A stretch of 14,593 nucleotides of DNA from Burkholderiaceae bacterium (GTDB lineage: Bacteria; Pseudomonadota; Gammaproteobacteria; Burkholderiales; Burkholderiaceae), in the NCBI GenBank assembly GCA_947380285.1, contig CANCQD010000062.1, positions 1 through 14,593 of the forward strand, written 5' to 3'. Positions 6,046-13,221 of this stretch are shown here, one piece after another; positions within the stretch are counted from its first letter, which is position 1, and each line of letters begins with the position of its first letter. The translations under genes and the position numbers were made by a program. The notes below the pieces were generated by a model that worked only from the letters and a program-made list of their open reading frames with translations, was not told the origin of the DNA and did no database searches.

Positions 6046-7392
6046 TTACTTTCCACCCACTGTCATCGAGCCAAGCAAAATAGATCCCGTTTCTTTGGTG
6101 CCACGGATCAGCGTATCGCTACCAATTAACTGAATATCCATCAGCATATCGCGCAAGTTACCAGCAATCGTCACTTCCTCAACTGGGTGCTGAATTTCCC
6201 CATTCTCCACCCAGTAACCAAAGGCACCACGAGAATAATCACCCGTCACGTAATTCACGCCTTGCCCCATTAATTCAGTAACTAGTAGGCCGGTACCCAT
6301 TTCTTTTAGTAAAGCAGGTAAGCCGCCTTTTGGGGTCTTCTTACTTTGCAAGGTGAGGTGATGGGAACCGCCAGCGTTACCAGTGGTCTTCATACCTAAC
6401 TTACGCGCAGAATAAGTAGACAAGAAGTAACCCTCTAATATTCCTTTATCTACCACTGTTCTAGCAGAAGTTTTTACGCCTTCTTCATCAAATGGTGCGC
6501 TACCCGTCATCGACTTCATATGCGGATCTTCAAATAGGCTGACATGCTTTGGTAACACTTGCTTACCTAAACTATCTAGTAAAAAGCTGGAGCGTCGATA
6601 CAAGGCGCCACCTGAGACTGCCTGTACCAGACTGCCTAATAAACCTGCAGCCAAAGGCGCCTCAAAGATCACCGGGCAACGTCGAGTAGTTAAAGATCTT
6701 GCTTTAAGGCGCGATAAGGCTCTCTGTGCAGCATAAGTTCCAATTGCAGCAGGATCAGCTAGCTCTTCAGGAATGCGTGAGCTGGAATACCAATCATCGC
6801 GTTGCATGTGCGCCTTCTTACCACCCTCGCTTGCAATCGGCGCGCAAGAAATATAGTGGCGAGAAAATGGATAGCCACCCATAAATCCGTGCGAAGTGCC
6901 CATCATGAAATGCGCATGATGGGCTGACACTGATGCGCCATCACTATTCTGAATTTGTTTACTCACCGAAAAAGCAGCGCCCTCAGCAGTGCGTGCAATC
7001 TCCACAGCAAGTGCCGCATCTAAATTCCAGGGATGGAACAAATCTAAATCAAGTGGATTTTTTTCTAAGAGCTTAGCCTCAGCAGGGCCCGCACATAGAT
7101 CTTCTGCAGTGTGCTGTGCAATGTGATAGGCGGCATCTACTGTAGCCTTCAAAGACTCTTTAGAAAAATCACTTGTGCTGGCATTGCCGCGATGGTGACC
7201 CAAAAAGACAGTAACCCCGACTTGCTTATCTAAGCTTTGCTCGATGGTCTCGACCTCAGCCTTGCGAACGGTGACGGATAGCCCCTGCCCCTCCGAAACC
7301 TCGGCTACAGCATCTGAGGCACCCCTTCTTTTGGCCTCTTTGAGCATGAAATCAATGATTTCTTGAAACTGGTTGGATGTGTATGTAAACAT
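6046..7392 (-). CDS. pmbA: TldE/PmbA, metalloprotease-associated subunit
   Basis: A 448-aa cytoplasmic protein of the TldD/PmbA family at full length. The N-terminal domain begins near FMLKEAKRRGASDA and contains the family pattern VRKAEVETIEQS. The C-terminal half carries GNAGGSHHLTL and the late LVTELMGQGVNYVTGDYSRGAFGYWVENGEI stretch, where the YSRGAFGYWVENG core is a PmbA hallmark. No HExxxH zinc motif is present, as expected for the TldE partner; TldD carries the active site. The TldD-TldE heterodimer is known for processing peptides such as microcin B17 and for CcdA antitoxin turnover. No tldD gene is in the window. A -10-like TATTAT ends 6 bases before the ATG, and the only purine-rich stretch, AGGG, is too close to the start, so the transcript may be leaderless. 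Confidence 0.95.
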   Translation of the reverse strand: MFTYTSNQFQEIIDFMLKEAKRRGASDAVAEVSEGQGLSVTVRKAEVETIEQSLDKQVGVTVFLGHHRGNASTSDFSKESLKATVDAAYHIAQHTAEDLCAGPAEAKLLEKNPLDLDLFHPWNLDAALAVEIARTAEGAAFSVSKQIQNSDGASVSAHHAHFMMGTSHGFMGGYPFSRHYISCAPIASEGGKKAHMQRDDWYSSSRIPEELADPAAIGTYAAQRALSRLKARSLTTRRCPVIFEAPLAAGLLGSLVQAVSGGALYRRSSFLLDSLGKQVLPKHVSLFEDPHMKSMTGSAPFDEEGVKTSARTVVDKGILEGYFLSTYSARKLGMKTTGNAGGSHHLTLQSKKTPKGGLPALLKEMGTGLLVTELMGQGVNYVTGDYSRGAFGYWVENGEIQHPVEEVTIAGNLRDMLMDIQLIGSDTLIRGTKETGSILLGSMTVGGK

Positions 7393-7398
7393 GCCCTA

Positions 7399-7404
7399 AT
7401 AATA
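7399..7404 (-). promoter_or_regulatory. Candidate -10 element (TATTAT) of pmbA
   Basis: TATTAT on the minus strand is followed by exactly 6 bases and then the pmbA ATG at 7392, so transcription would begin at or next to the start codon. No clear -35 match was found. Inferred from position and sequence only. Confidence 0.35.
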
Positions 7405-7406
7405 GC

Positions 7407-7412
7407 TAGAAT
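7407..7412 (+). promoter_or_regulatory. Candidate -10 element (TAGAAT) of mog
   Basis: TAGAAT matches the -10 consensus at five of six bases and is followed by AGAAAC and the mog ATG at 7419, which predicts a transcript starting at the ATG. The best -35 at normal spacing (TGTAAA, 7384-7389) is weak. It sits 2 bases from the opposing pmbA -10 candidate, so the two promoters would compete for polymerase. Confidence 0.4.
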
Positions 7413-7418
7413 AGAAAC

Positions 7419-8051
7419 ATGAAGCATACAGAAGCCCTAAAGCGAAATAGCCCAAACGAAGTCAAAATCGGCCTTATCTCCATATCAGATCGAGCCAGCA
7501 GTGGCGTCTATCAGGATGAAGGTATTCCTGCCCTGCAGGCATGGCTTATGAAGGCTATCAATAATCCCTGCGCCTTTCATGAGCGCCTCATTGCAGACGA
7601 GTCTGAAAGCATTACCGAGACGATCGTCGAGCTGGTAGATGAGCTCGGGTGCGATCTAGTGCTCACTACAGGCGGTACTGGCCCCTCTAGAAGAGATGTC
7701 ACCCCCGAGGCTACCCGCGAAGCTGGAACACGTGAAATGCCTGGATTTGGCGAGCAAATGCGTCAAATTAGCCTCAATTTCGTGCCTACTGCAATTCTCT
7801 CCCGGCAAACCGCTGTCCTCAGAGAAATCGATAGTCATGCTGCTCTGGTAATCAATCTACCGGGGCAACCCAAAGCGATTGCGGAGACACTGGAAGGCCT
7901 TAAGGATGAAAACGGCAAATCAATTGTTCCCGGTATCTTTGCCGCGGTACCCTACTGTATTGATCTGATTGGCGGTCCTTATATCGAAACTGATGAAACA
8001 GTCATTAAAGTCTTCAGACCGAAGAGCGCCATTAAGAAATCTGGAGCTTAA
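7419..8051 (+). CDS. mog: Molybdopterin adenylyltransferase
   Basis: A 210-aa cytoplasmic enzyme that adenylates molybdopterin to MPT-AMP before molybdate insertion in molybdenum-cofactor synthesis. It follows E. coli Mog closely as I recall that sequence: IGLISISDRASSGVYQDEGIPAL near the N-terminus, the TTGGTGPSRRDVTPEAT signature, EMPGFGEQMRQISL, and the final GIFAAVPYCIDLIGGPYIET block. The N-terminus is about 12 residues longer than in E. coli. There is no Shine-Dalgarno sequence before the ATG but a -10-like TAGAAT 6 bases upstream. It is divergent from pmbA across 26 bases and ends at a strong hairpin shared with the convergent orn gene. No other molybdenum-cofactor gene is in the window. 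Confidence 0.96.
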   Translation: MKHTEALKRNSPNEVKIGLISISDRASSGVYQDEGIPALQAWLMKAINNPCAFHERLIADESESITETIVELVDELGCDLVLTTGGTGPSRRDVTPEATREAGTREMPGFGEQMRQISLNFVPTAILSRQTAVLREIDSHAALVINLPGQPKAIAETLEGLKDENGKSIVPGIFAAVPYCIDLIGGPYIETDETVIKVFRPKSAIKKSGA

Positions 8052-8069
8052 TTCGTTTAAGCCAATAAT

Positions 8070-8096
8070 GAAAAGGTCCGCATTGCGGACCTTTTC
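8070..8096. terminator. Bidirectional rho-independent terminator between mog and orn
   Basis: A perfect 12-bp stem, GAAAAGGTCCGC (8070-8081) pairing with GCGGACCTTTTC (8085-8096), with a 3-base loop. The arms are A-rich and T-rich, so the transcript of either strand ends in a U-rich run. It lies 18 bases after the mog stop and 20 bases after the orn stop. Confidence 0.88.
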
Positions 8097-8116
8097 ATTT
8101 CGAGGTGCCTAGCGAA

Positions 8117-8704
8117 TCACTGAGGCAGAGGCACGATAAACTTCTCGCGGTAGTACTTGAGCTCTTCAATAGACTCCTCAATGTCCGCTAAAGCGGTGTG
8201 AGCCTGGTTCTTAGTAAAACCCTTCACCAACTCAGGATGCCAACGCTTACAAAGCTCTTTCAAAGTAGACACGTCAATATTCCGATAATGAAAGTAGGCT
8301 TCTAACTTTGGCATGTACTTGGCCATAAAGCGTCTGTCTTGCCCAATCGTATTGCCACACATCGGAGCAATACCTGCCTTAATGTATTTTTTCAGAAAGG
8401 CGATGCACTCGGCCTCCACGGTTGCCTCATCCAAGGTGGATGCCTTCACCTTATCAATCAAACCAGAACGGCCATGGGTGCCCTTATTCCAGGCGTCCAT
8501 TGCATCTAAAACCACATCATCTTGATGTACCACCCAGACAGGGGCTGTGGCGATGGTATTGAGATGGGCGTCCGTCACAATGATGGCAATTTCCAGAATC
8601 CGTTCGGTTTCAGGGTTTAAACCCGACATCTCCATATCTACCCAAATGAGATGTTCATTGGCTGGCGCCACCTTAGTTGCTGCTGTGTTCGTTTGCTCGC
8701 TCAT
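8117..8704 (-). CDS. orn: Oligoribonuclease (3'-5' exoribonuclease of short RNA, DEDDh family)
   Basis: A 195-aa cytoplasmic enzyme that degrades di- and short oligoribonucleotides, including pGpG from c-di-GMP turnover, to mononucleotides. All five DEDDh residues are visible: Asp23 and Glu25 in WVDMEMSGL, Asp123 in [10 protein letters not shown], and His169 and Asp174 in [15 protein letters not shown]. Their spacing is the same as in E. coli Orn with an 11-residue N-terminal offset. A weak ribosome-binding site precedes the ATG. The gene is divergent from the M48 peptidase gene across 15 bases, so its promoter must lie inside that gene. It converges on mog at a shared terminator. Confidence 0.97.
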   Translation of the reverse strand: MSEQTNTAATKVAPANEHLIWVDMEMSGLNPETERILEIAIIVTDAHLNTIATAPVWVVHQDDVVLDAMDAWNKGTHGRSGLIDKVKASTLDEATVEAECIAFLKKYIKAGIAPMCGNTIGQDRRFMAKYMPKLEAYFHYRNIDVSTLKELCKRWHPELVKGFTKNQAHTALADIEESIEELKYYREKFIVPLPQ

Positions 8705-8707
8705 ATC

Positions 8708-8713
8708 TATAAT
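8708..8713 (+). promoter_or_regulatory. Candidate -10 element (TATAAT) of the M48 peptidase gene
   Basis: A perfect TATAAT is followed by 6 bases and then the ATG at 8720, placing the predicted transcription start at the start codon. No good -35 lies at 16-18 bases, and no Shine-Dalgarno sequence precedes the ATG. The element lies in the 15-bp gap between divergent genes. Confidence 0.45.
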
Positions 8714-8719
8714 GATCTC

Positions 8720-9973
8720 ATGACATTTACAATTATTTTTCTAATCGCCTTTATTGCTAGTTTTGGCTTGCGCCACTGGCTATCCCAACGTCAAATTCGC
8801 TATGTAGCGCAGCATCGTGATGCCGTCCCCGCAGATTTTGTTGAAAAAGTCACTTTAGCCGAACATCAAAAAGCGGCTGACTACACCATCGCTAAATTAC
8901 GCTTGGGTATTTTAGAAAATGGTGTCAGCGCCATCATTTTAATTGGCTTCACCTTATTAGGTGGTTTACAGATTCTGAATATGGCATTGCTCCAGTTTTT
9001 AGGCGAAGGAATTGCCCAGCAAATGGCCCTGCTCATTTCAATTGTGATCATCTCCGGCATTATTGACATCCCCTTCTCTTGGTACAAACAGTTTCATCTA
9101 GAGGAGCGCTTTGGTTTTAACCGTATGGGGAAGAAACTATTCTTTTCCGACATGATCAAAGGCATGGGAGTAGGTGGTGCGATAGGTGTTCCACTACTCT
9201 GGGTCATATTGACATTGATGGCCAAAGCAGGAGACTTATGGTGGCTGTGGGCATGGGTTGTATTGACTGTGTTTAGCTTGCTGATGCAGTGGATCTTTCC
9301 AACATTTATTGCCCCGCTTTTCAATAAATTTCAAGCCTTAGAAGATGGACCCTTAAAGAATCAGATTGAAGCATTACTCAAACGTTGTGACTTTGCTAGT
9401 CAAGGACTCTTTGTCATGGATGGCAGTAAGCGTAGCGCTCATGGCAACGCCTTTTTTGCAGGCATGGGCAAAGCCAAACGCATTGTATTTTTTGATACAT
9501 TGATTGAAAAACTCAACCCAGGCGAAGTGGAGGCGGTACTCGCACATGAGCTTGGTCATTTCAAATGCAAACATATACGTAAGCGCCTCTTGGTCTCATT
9601 CGCCTTGAGCTTTGCCATGTTTGCCCTTTTAGGCTGGGTCAGTACCAAGGCTTGGTTCTATACAGACTTAGGCGTTATGCCGAACCTCAATGGCTATAAC
9701 GGTGGTCTTGCATTGGCACTCTTTATGCTGGTATCGCCAGTGTTTAGTTTTTTCTTCACACCACTATCTAGCCTAGCGTCACGTAAGCATGAATATGAAG
9801 CCGATGGGTTTGCTGCTGAGAAATCGTCCGCTAAAGATTTAATTACTGCGCTAGTGAAGCTCTATCAAGATAATGCATCAACCCTAACGCCCGATCCAAT
9901 CTATACCGCTTTTTATAGTTCACATCCACCTGCTCCATTACGCATTGCCAACTTACAACGGTTTAGCTCATAA
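8720..9973 (+). CDS. M48-family zinc metallopeptidase, Ste24-like, membrane-bound
   Basis: A 417-aa integral membrane peptidase of the M48A (Ste24/CAAX protease-like) group. It has an N-terminal hydrophobic segment, the Ste24-type EERFGFN motif at 128-134, several membrane helices, and the zinc site HELGH at 276-280 with the third ligand Glu358 in [10 protein letters not shown]. The late SHPP motif at 401-404 is also typical of Ste24. Full-length and apparently active. The bacterial substrate is unknown; a quality-control role for membrane proteins is inferred from relatives. I chose the ATG at 8720: the longer frame from 8651 would put a cysteine-rich tail antisense to orn ahead of the membrane segment. 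Its stop is 2 bases before rsgA, so the two are cotranscribed. Confidence 0.93.
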   Translation: MTFTIIFLIAFIASFGLRHWLSQRQIRYVAQHRDAVPADFVEKVTLAEHQKAADYTIAKLRLGILENGVSAIILIGFTLLGGLQILNMALLQFLGEGIAQQMALLISIVIISGIIDIPFSWYKQFHLEERFGFNRMGKKLFFSDMIKGMGVGGAIGVPLLWVILTLMAKAGDLWWLWAWVVLTVFSLLMQWIFPTFIAPLFNKFQALEDGPLKNQIEALLKRCDFASQGLFVMDGSKRSAHGNAFFAGMGKAKRIVFFDTLIEKLNPGEVEAVLAHELGHFKCKHIRKRLLVSFALSFAMFALLGWVSTKAWFYTDLGVMPNLNGYNGGLALALFMLVSPVFSFFFTPLSSLASRKHEYEADGFAAEKSSAKDLITALVKLYQDNASTLTPDPIYTAFYSSHPPAPLRIANLQRFSS

Positions 9974-9975
9974 CG

Positions 9976-10989
9976 ATGGAGCAGTTTCATGCGCTACTGA
10001 TTGCTTCCTACGGAAGGCATTATTTAGCGCAGCGTTTGATCGCTGATGCAAGCGGGCAGGAATCGCCTGATGGTTCATTGATTCAAGTGAGCACACCAGC
10101 TAAACAACACATCGGCGCCGTGGGCGATCGCATGTTGCTGGAGATGACTTCAGCCGATCAAGCGCGCATCATCCAAATTGAACCTCGAGAAAATCTTCTC
10201 TATCGGTCGGATGCATTTAAGAGCAAGCTGATTGCATCCAACGTTGATCAAATCCTAGTAGTACTTGCAACACAACCCGCTTTCTCGCCAGATCTTTTGG
10301 GTAGAGCAGTAGTGGCTGCAGAAGCCAATCAGATTGGCCTACATATCCTGCTAAATAAGTGCGACCTCAAAGATAATATTGAGCATGCTCGTAAAATCAT
10401 CGCACCCTACGCGCGTATGGGTTATCAAGTGAGCGAAGTCTCTGCCAAGTTTGATCCAGCTTCTATTGATGCATTACGTACTGCGCTGCAGGGCAAAGTC
10501 TCCGTCTTTGTAGGCCAGTCTGGTATGGGTAAATCTAGCCTCCTCAATGCTTGGATTCCAAATGCAGCCGCTCTTACACAAGAGTATTCCGTGCGCTTAG
10601 ATACTGGCAAACACACCACTACTGCTTGTCGCTATTTTGAATTACCTGAAGCATGGGGAAGAGATGCAACTGGTAAGCTTGGCGCCCTGATTGATTCGCC
10701 AGGCTTTCAAGAATTTGGTTTAGCTCACATGTCTGTGAGTGAATTACAGCATGCCTTTAGAGAATTTAAAGACCTATTAGGAAAGTGCCGCTTTCATAAC
10801 TGCGCCCATCTATCTGAACCCGATTGCGCTGTTCGGGAAGCAGTAGACAGAAATGAAATAGCGCCAGAAAGACTGACGCTATTTAGACAGCTGCACTCAG
10901 ATTCAAAAACAGCTGATGTACAAATTCAGGGTATTAGCCAAGCCAAAGAGCGATGGTCAGCATTAGCAACAAAGCCATCCAAGCGATAA
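9976..10989 (+). CDS. rsgA: Ribosome small-subunit-dependent GTPase A
   Basis: A 337-aa circularly permuted GTPase that acts in late 30S ribosomal subunit maturation. An N-terminal OB-fold region (about 1-75) is followed by the permuted G motifs: NKCD (G4) at 127-130, SAK (G5) at 156-158, the P-loop GQSGMGKS at 180-187, the HTTT switch at 213-216, and DSPG (G3) at 240-243. The C-terminal zinc knuckle has Cys271, Cys276, His278 and Cys284. All key residues are present. It starts 2 bases after the M48 gene stop without a strong ribosome-binding site, so it is probably translated by coupling. Its last 56 bases overlap, antisense, the end of the CobD/CbiB-family gene; no terminator hairpin is visible there. 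Confidence 0.96.
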   Translation: MEQFHALLIASYGRHYLAQRLIADASGQESPDGSLIQVSTPAKQHIGAVGDRMLLEMTSADQARIIQIEPRENLLYRSDAFKSKLIASNVDQILVVLATQPAFSPDLLGRAVVAAEANQIGLHILLNKCDLKDNIEHARKIIAPYARMGYQVSEVSAKFDPASIDALRTALQGKVSVFVGQSGMGKSSLLNAWIPNAAALTQEYSVRLDTGKHTTTACRYFELPEAWGRDATGKLGALIDSPGFQEFGLAHMSVSELQHAFREFKDLLGKCRFHNCAHLSEPDCAVREAVDRNEIAPERLTLFRQLHSDSKTADVQIQGISQAKERWSALATKPSKR

Positions 10990-11893
10990 CCAAGCGCCAT
11001 ACTAATCCCACTGCAGAGCGCATCGTCCGCTCAGTTGGTTCAAGACCCACCTCGTACACTACTGGTTCACCTGCTTCTGCCATGCGTAAGGCCTCATCGC
11101 TATCGGGCTCACTCATAGGCTCACCTAAACGAACACCAAGAGCACCACTGCCTGCAGCCAAAATCACCGCAGACAAAGAGTCTGACCATTTTTGCGTGAG
11201 ATAACGCCAGCCATATACAGCGCCTTCAAAGTTACCAACAATAGCAAAGCCCATTGCAGTAATACGCGCAGGAATCCAATCCAATACGTAGAAAAAATGA
11301 CGGGCAGAATCACTTAAGTTGAAGTCACCTCGATCAGACCATCGTTGCGCAGCGATATCAGCCAAGCGATACAGCACCACACCCGCAGGGCCCATTGGCA
11401 TCATGAACCAGAACAATACGCCAAAGACATGGTGATGCGAACCGATAATGGCACGCTCTAAGGCTAAAGAGATGACCTCTGTCTCGGTAAGGTTTGAAGT
11501 ATCGAACTCTGGGCCATACCACTCACCCAAGGCAGCTCGAGCTGCGGGTAAATCATGTAGTGCAATCGCCTCATGAACCGCAGTAAAAGAATGACTGAAC
11601 TGACGGAAGCCAAAAAATAAATAAGCAATGACGATGTTCCAAATGAAACCTAGGATTGGATAAGTCACCATACAAGTGACGTACACAATGAAAACTAAAA
11701 AGGTTGGCAGTACGAAGGCTACTAAGCAGGCTATACGAGCACCTATAGGGCTTGCGCCTTCTTCAGTCTTACCACCGAACTCAGAGGCAACCCAATCCAA
11801 CCAGCGAGCGCATACACGCGCAATCCAATGACTTGAAGTTACCGGACGATATTGCTCAGCAATGAGAGCGAAGAGAATAGAAAAGAAAGTCAT
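10934..11893 (-). CDS. CobD/CbiB-family (AmpE-like) membrane protein
   Basis: A 319-aa inner-membrane protein. It has hydrophobic segments near 1-14, 53-75, 78-96, 155-176 and at the C-terminus (about 298-318). It shares the layout of CobD/CbiB adenosylcobinamide-phosphate synthase-like proteins, including the ALERAIIGSHHHVFGVLFWF stretch near 144-163 and DWIPARITAMGFA near 210. True CobD makes the aminopropanol arm of cobalamin, but no cobalamin gene is in the window, so a B12 role is doubtful; the related AmpE is a signalling modulator. It overlaps the upstream Nudix gene by 4 bases (ATGA), so translation is coupled. Its 3' end lies 56 bases inside the 3' end of rsgA on the other strand. 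Confidence 0.82.
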   Translation of the reverse strand: MTFFSILFALIAEQYRPVTSSHWIARVCARWLDWVASEFGGKTEEGASPIGARIACLVAFVLPTFLVFIVYVTCMVTYPILGFIWNIVIAYLFFGFRQFSHSFTAVHEAIALHDLPAARAALGEWYGPEFDTSNLTETEVISLALERAIIGSHHHVFGVLFWFMMPMGPAGVVLYRLADIAAQRWSDRGDFNLSDSARHFFYVLDWIPARITAMGFAIVGNFEGAVYGWRYLTQKWSDSLSAVILAAGSGALGVRLGEPMSEPDSDEALRMAEAGEPVVYEVGLEPTERTMRSAVGLVWRLVIAWMALLLMLTIALWLG

Positions 11894-12633
11894 ACTTTTA
11901 ACAAATGATAAAGGTTACGCAACATTCCCGCAGTAGCACCCCAAATAAAGCGCTTCTCATAAGGCATTGAATAAAAACGTCGTCCACCCTGCTCACTTTG
12001 CCACAATCTGACCTGATGATTAGCAGGATCCAACAAAAAACTCAGGGGCACCTCAAATACATCAGCCACCTCAAACTCATCCAAGACATATTCTGCCTGA
12101 GCTTGGACCAATCCTACTACGGGTGTAACGCTATAACCAGAAACTGTTAAATACTGAGGCAAGTGGCCAATAATCTCGACTCGCTCAGGATCTAGGCCGA
12201 TCTCCTCTTTGCTTTCACGCAAAGCAGTGTCATTTGGGCTTTGATCTTCAGGATCCATGCGTCCACCTGGAAAGCTAATCTGCCCTGCATGATCACGCAA
12301 ATGATTGGTTCTTTGCGTCAGCAATACTGAGAGGCCCTCTTCTTTTAAAAGAAGAGGTATGAGTACTGCTGCTCTAGTAACCTTTCCAGCCATCTGACGT
12401 TTAGCAATAATGTCGGCCGCAATCACATGACGGTTTTCATCGGTAATCTCTGGCTCCCATTGCGGGGGCGATTGAAGTCGCGCCCTCAGACCCGATGGCT
12501 CCAGAAATTCTTTTGCAACCTTCTTCTCATCAGCACATACCTGATGAATCGGAATGGCTTGCGCATCAAATCCTGGAGGCGCAGCAACATTCATTGCATT
12601 GTCTTCTGGTGTTGAGGTCATGGCCATCTTCAT
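11890..12633 (-). CDS. Nudix hydrolase, CoA pyrophosphatase type (NudL/UPF0035-like)
   Basis: A 247-aa cytoplasmic Nudix hydrolase predicted to cleave CoA or its derivatives to 3',5'-ADP and 4'-phosphopantetheine. The UPF0035 signature runs from LLTQRTNHLRDHAG to FPGG (about 104-124), directly followed by the Nudix core RESKEEIGL at 139-147, whose Glu140, Glu143 and Glu144 should bind metal. The N-terminal 65 residues are variable. The start is uncertain: in-frame ATGs at 12633, 12627 and 12621 all lack a convincing ribosome-binding site. A terminator hairpin stands between rplS and this gene, so it needs its own promoter or read-through. A perfect 22-bp palindrome lies inside the coding region at 12336-12357, within the codons for LLLKEE. 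Confidence 0.92.
   Translation of the reverse strand: MKMAMTSTPEDNAMNVAAPPGFDAQAIPIHQVCADEKKVAKEFLEPSGLRARLQSPPQWEPEITDENRHVIAADIIAKRQMAGKVTRAAVLIPLLLKEEGLSVLLTQRTNHLRDHAGQISFPGGRMDPEDQSPNDTALRESKEEIGLDPERVEIIGHLPQYLTVSGYSVTPVVGLVQAQAEYVLDEFEVADVFEVPLSFLLDPANHQVRLWQSEQGGRRFYSMPYEKRFIWGATAGMLRNLYHLLKV
12336..12357. repeat. Perfect 22-bp palindrome inside the Nudix gene
   Basis: CCTCTTCTTTT is followed directly by its exact reverse complement AAAAGAAGAGG. The centre is TTTTAAAA, and complementarity ends on both sides after 11 bp. It encodes part of PLLLKEEG on the minus strand. Confidence 0.9.
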
Positions 12634-12646
12634 ATTCTAAGGCAAC

Positions 12647-12674
12647 AAAAAAGGCGACCGAGGCCGCCTTTTTT
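12647..12674 (-). terminator. Rho-independent terminator after rplS
   Basis: AAAAAAGGCG (12647-12656) pairs with CGCCTTTTTT (12665-12674) across an 8-base loop. On the minus strand the stem ends in a run of six T. It lies 16 bases after the rplS stop and marks the end of the rimM-trmD-rplS transcription unit. Confidence 0.85.
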
Positions 12675-12689
12675 ACTTCGAGCCGATAT

Positions 12690-13085
12690 TTATTCTGCGG
12701 CTGGAGCTGCTACTGCTACCTTACGGGCAGGAAGCTTCTCTTTAATACGCGCAGACTTGCCTGAACGATCACGCAAGTAATACAACTTAGCACGACGCAC
12801 ATCACCGCGACGCTTCACTTCGATACCAGCAATCAATGGTGAGTAAGTTTGGAAAGTACGCTCTACGCCTTCGCCAGAAGAAATCTTACGAACGATAAAG
12901 CTTGAATTGAGTCCGCGATTACGTTTAGCAATCACAACGCCTTCAAAGGCCTGGGCACGCTTACGTGTACCCTCAACTACGTTTACGCTAACAATTACAG
13001 TGTCACCAGGAGCAAAGCTTGGCAATACTTTATTAGCACTTAAGCGAGCAATTTCTTCTTGCTCAATTTTTTCAATTAAATTCAT
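12690..13085 (-). CDS. rplS: 50S ribosomal protein L19
   Basis: A 131-aa large-subunit protein located at the 30S-50S interface. The L19 pattern is complete: an N-terminal helix ([10 protein letters not shown]), [40 protein letters not shown], then [23 protein letters not shown] and [29 protein letters not shown]. The tail is an alanine-rich extension beyond the core. The start has a good AAGGAT site 5 bases upstream. It is the last gene of the rimM-trmD-rplS cluster, but 136 bases separate it from trmD, enough for its own promoter or a regulatory leader. Confidence 0.98.
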   Translation of the reverse strand: MNLIEKIEQEEIARLSANKVLPSFAPGDTVIVSVNVVEGTRKRAQAFEGVVIAKRNRGLNSSFIVRKISSGEGVERTFQTYSPLIAGIEVKRRGDVRRAKLYYLRDRSGKSARIKEKLPARKVAVAAPAAE

Positions 13086-13103
13086 TTTTAATCCTTAAAC
13101 ATC

Positions 13104-13131
13104 GTATTAGCGTTTAATCCCGAGATGTAAA
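13104..13131 (-). promoter_or_regulatory. Weak candidate promoter for rplS
   Basis: On the minus strand TTTACA (13126-13131, five of six bases of the -35 consensus) is followed by a 16-base spacer and TAATAC (13104-13109, a poor -10). Initiation here would give a leader of about 15 bases that includes the AAGGAT ribosome-binding site. Speculative. Confidence 0.25.
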
Positions 13132-13221
13132 TCAACGGACCTAATAGAGGATGCAGTTAAAACAATTTCACTAAACCAAAAACCAAACTCCTTTTTCACT
13201 ACCGCACACTACTAAAAGTAT

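Noticed and set aside
8651..8719. Longer N-terminus for the M48 peptidase, starting at the ATG at 8651
   Set aside because: The extra 23 residues lie antisense to the start of orn, are cysteine-rich and unlike the family, and the ATG at 8720 directly precedes the expected membrane segment and follows a TATAAT at leaderless spacing.
12495..12764. Plus-strand ORF spanning the Nudix start, the terminator and the end of rplS
   Set aside because: It is antisense to two strong genes and crosses a terminator hairpin; no motif or start signal supports it.
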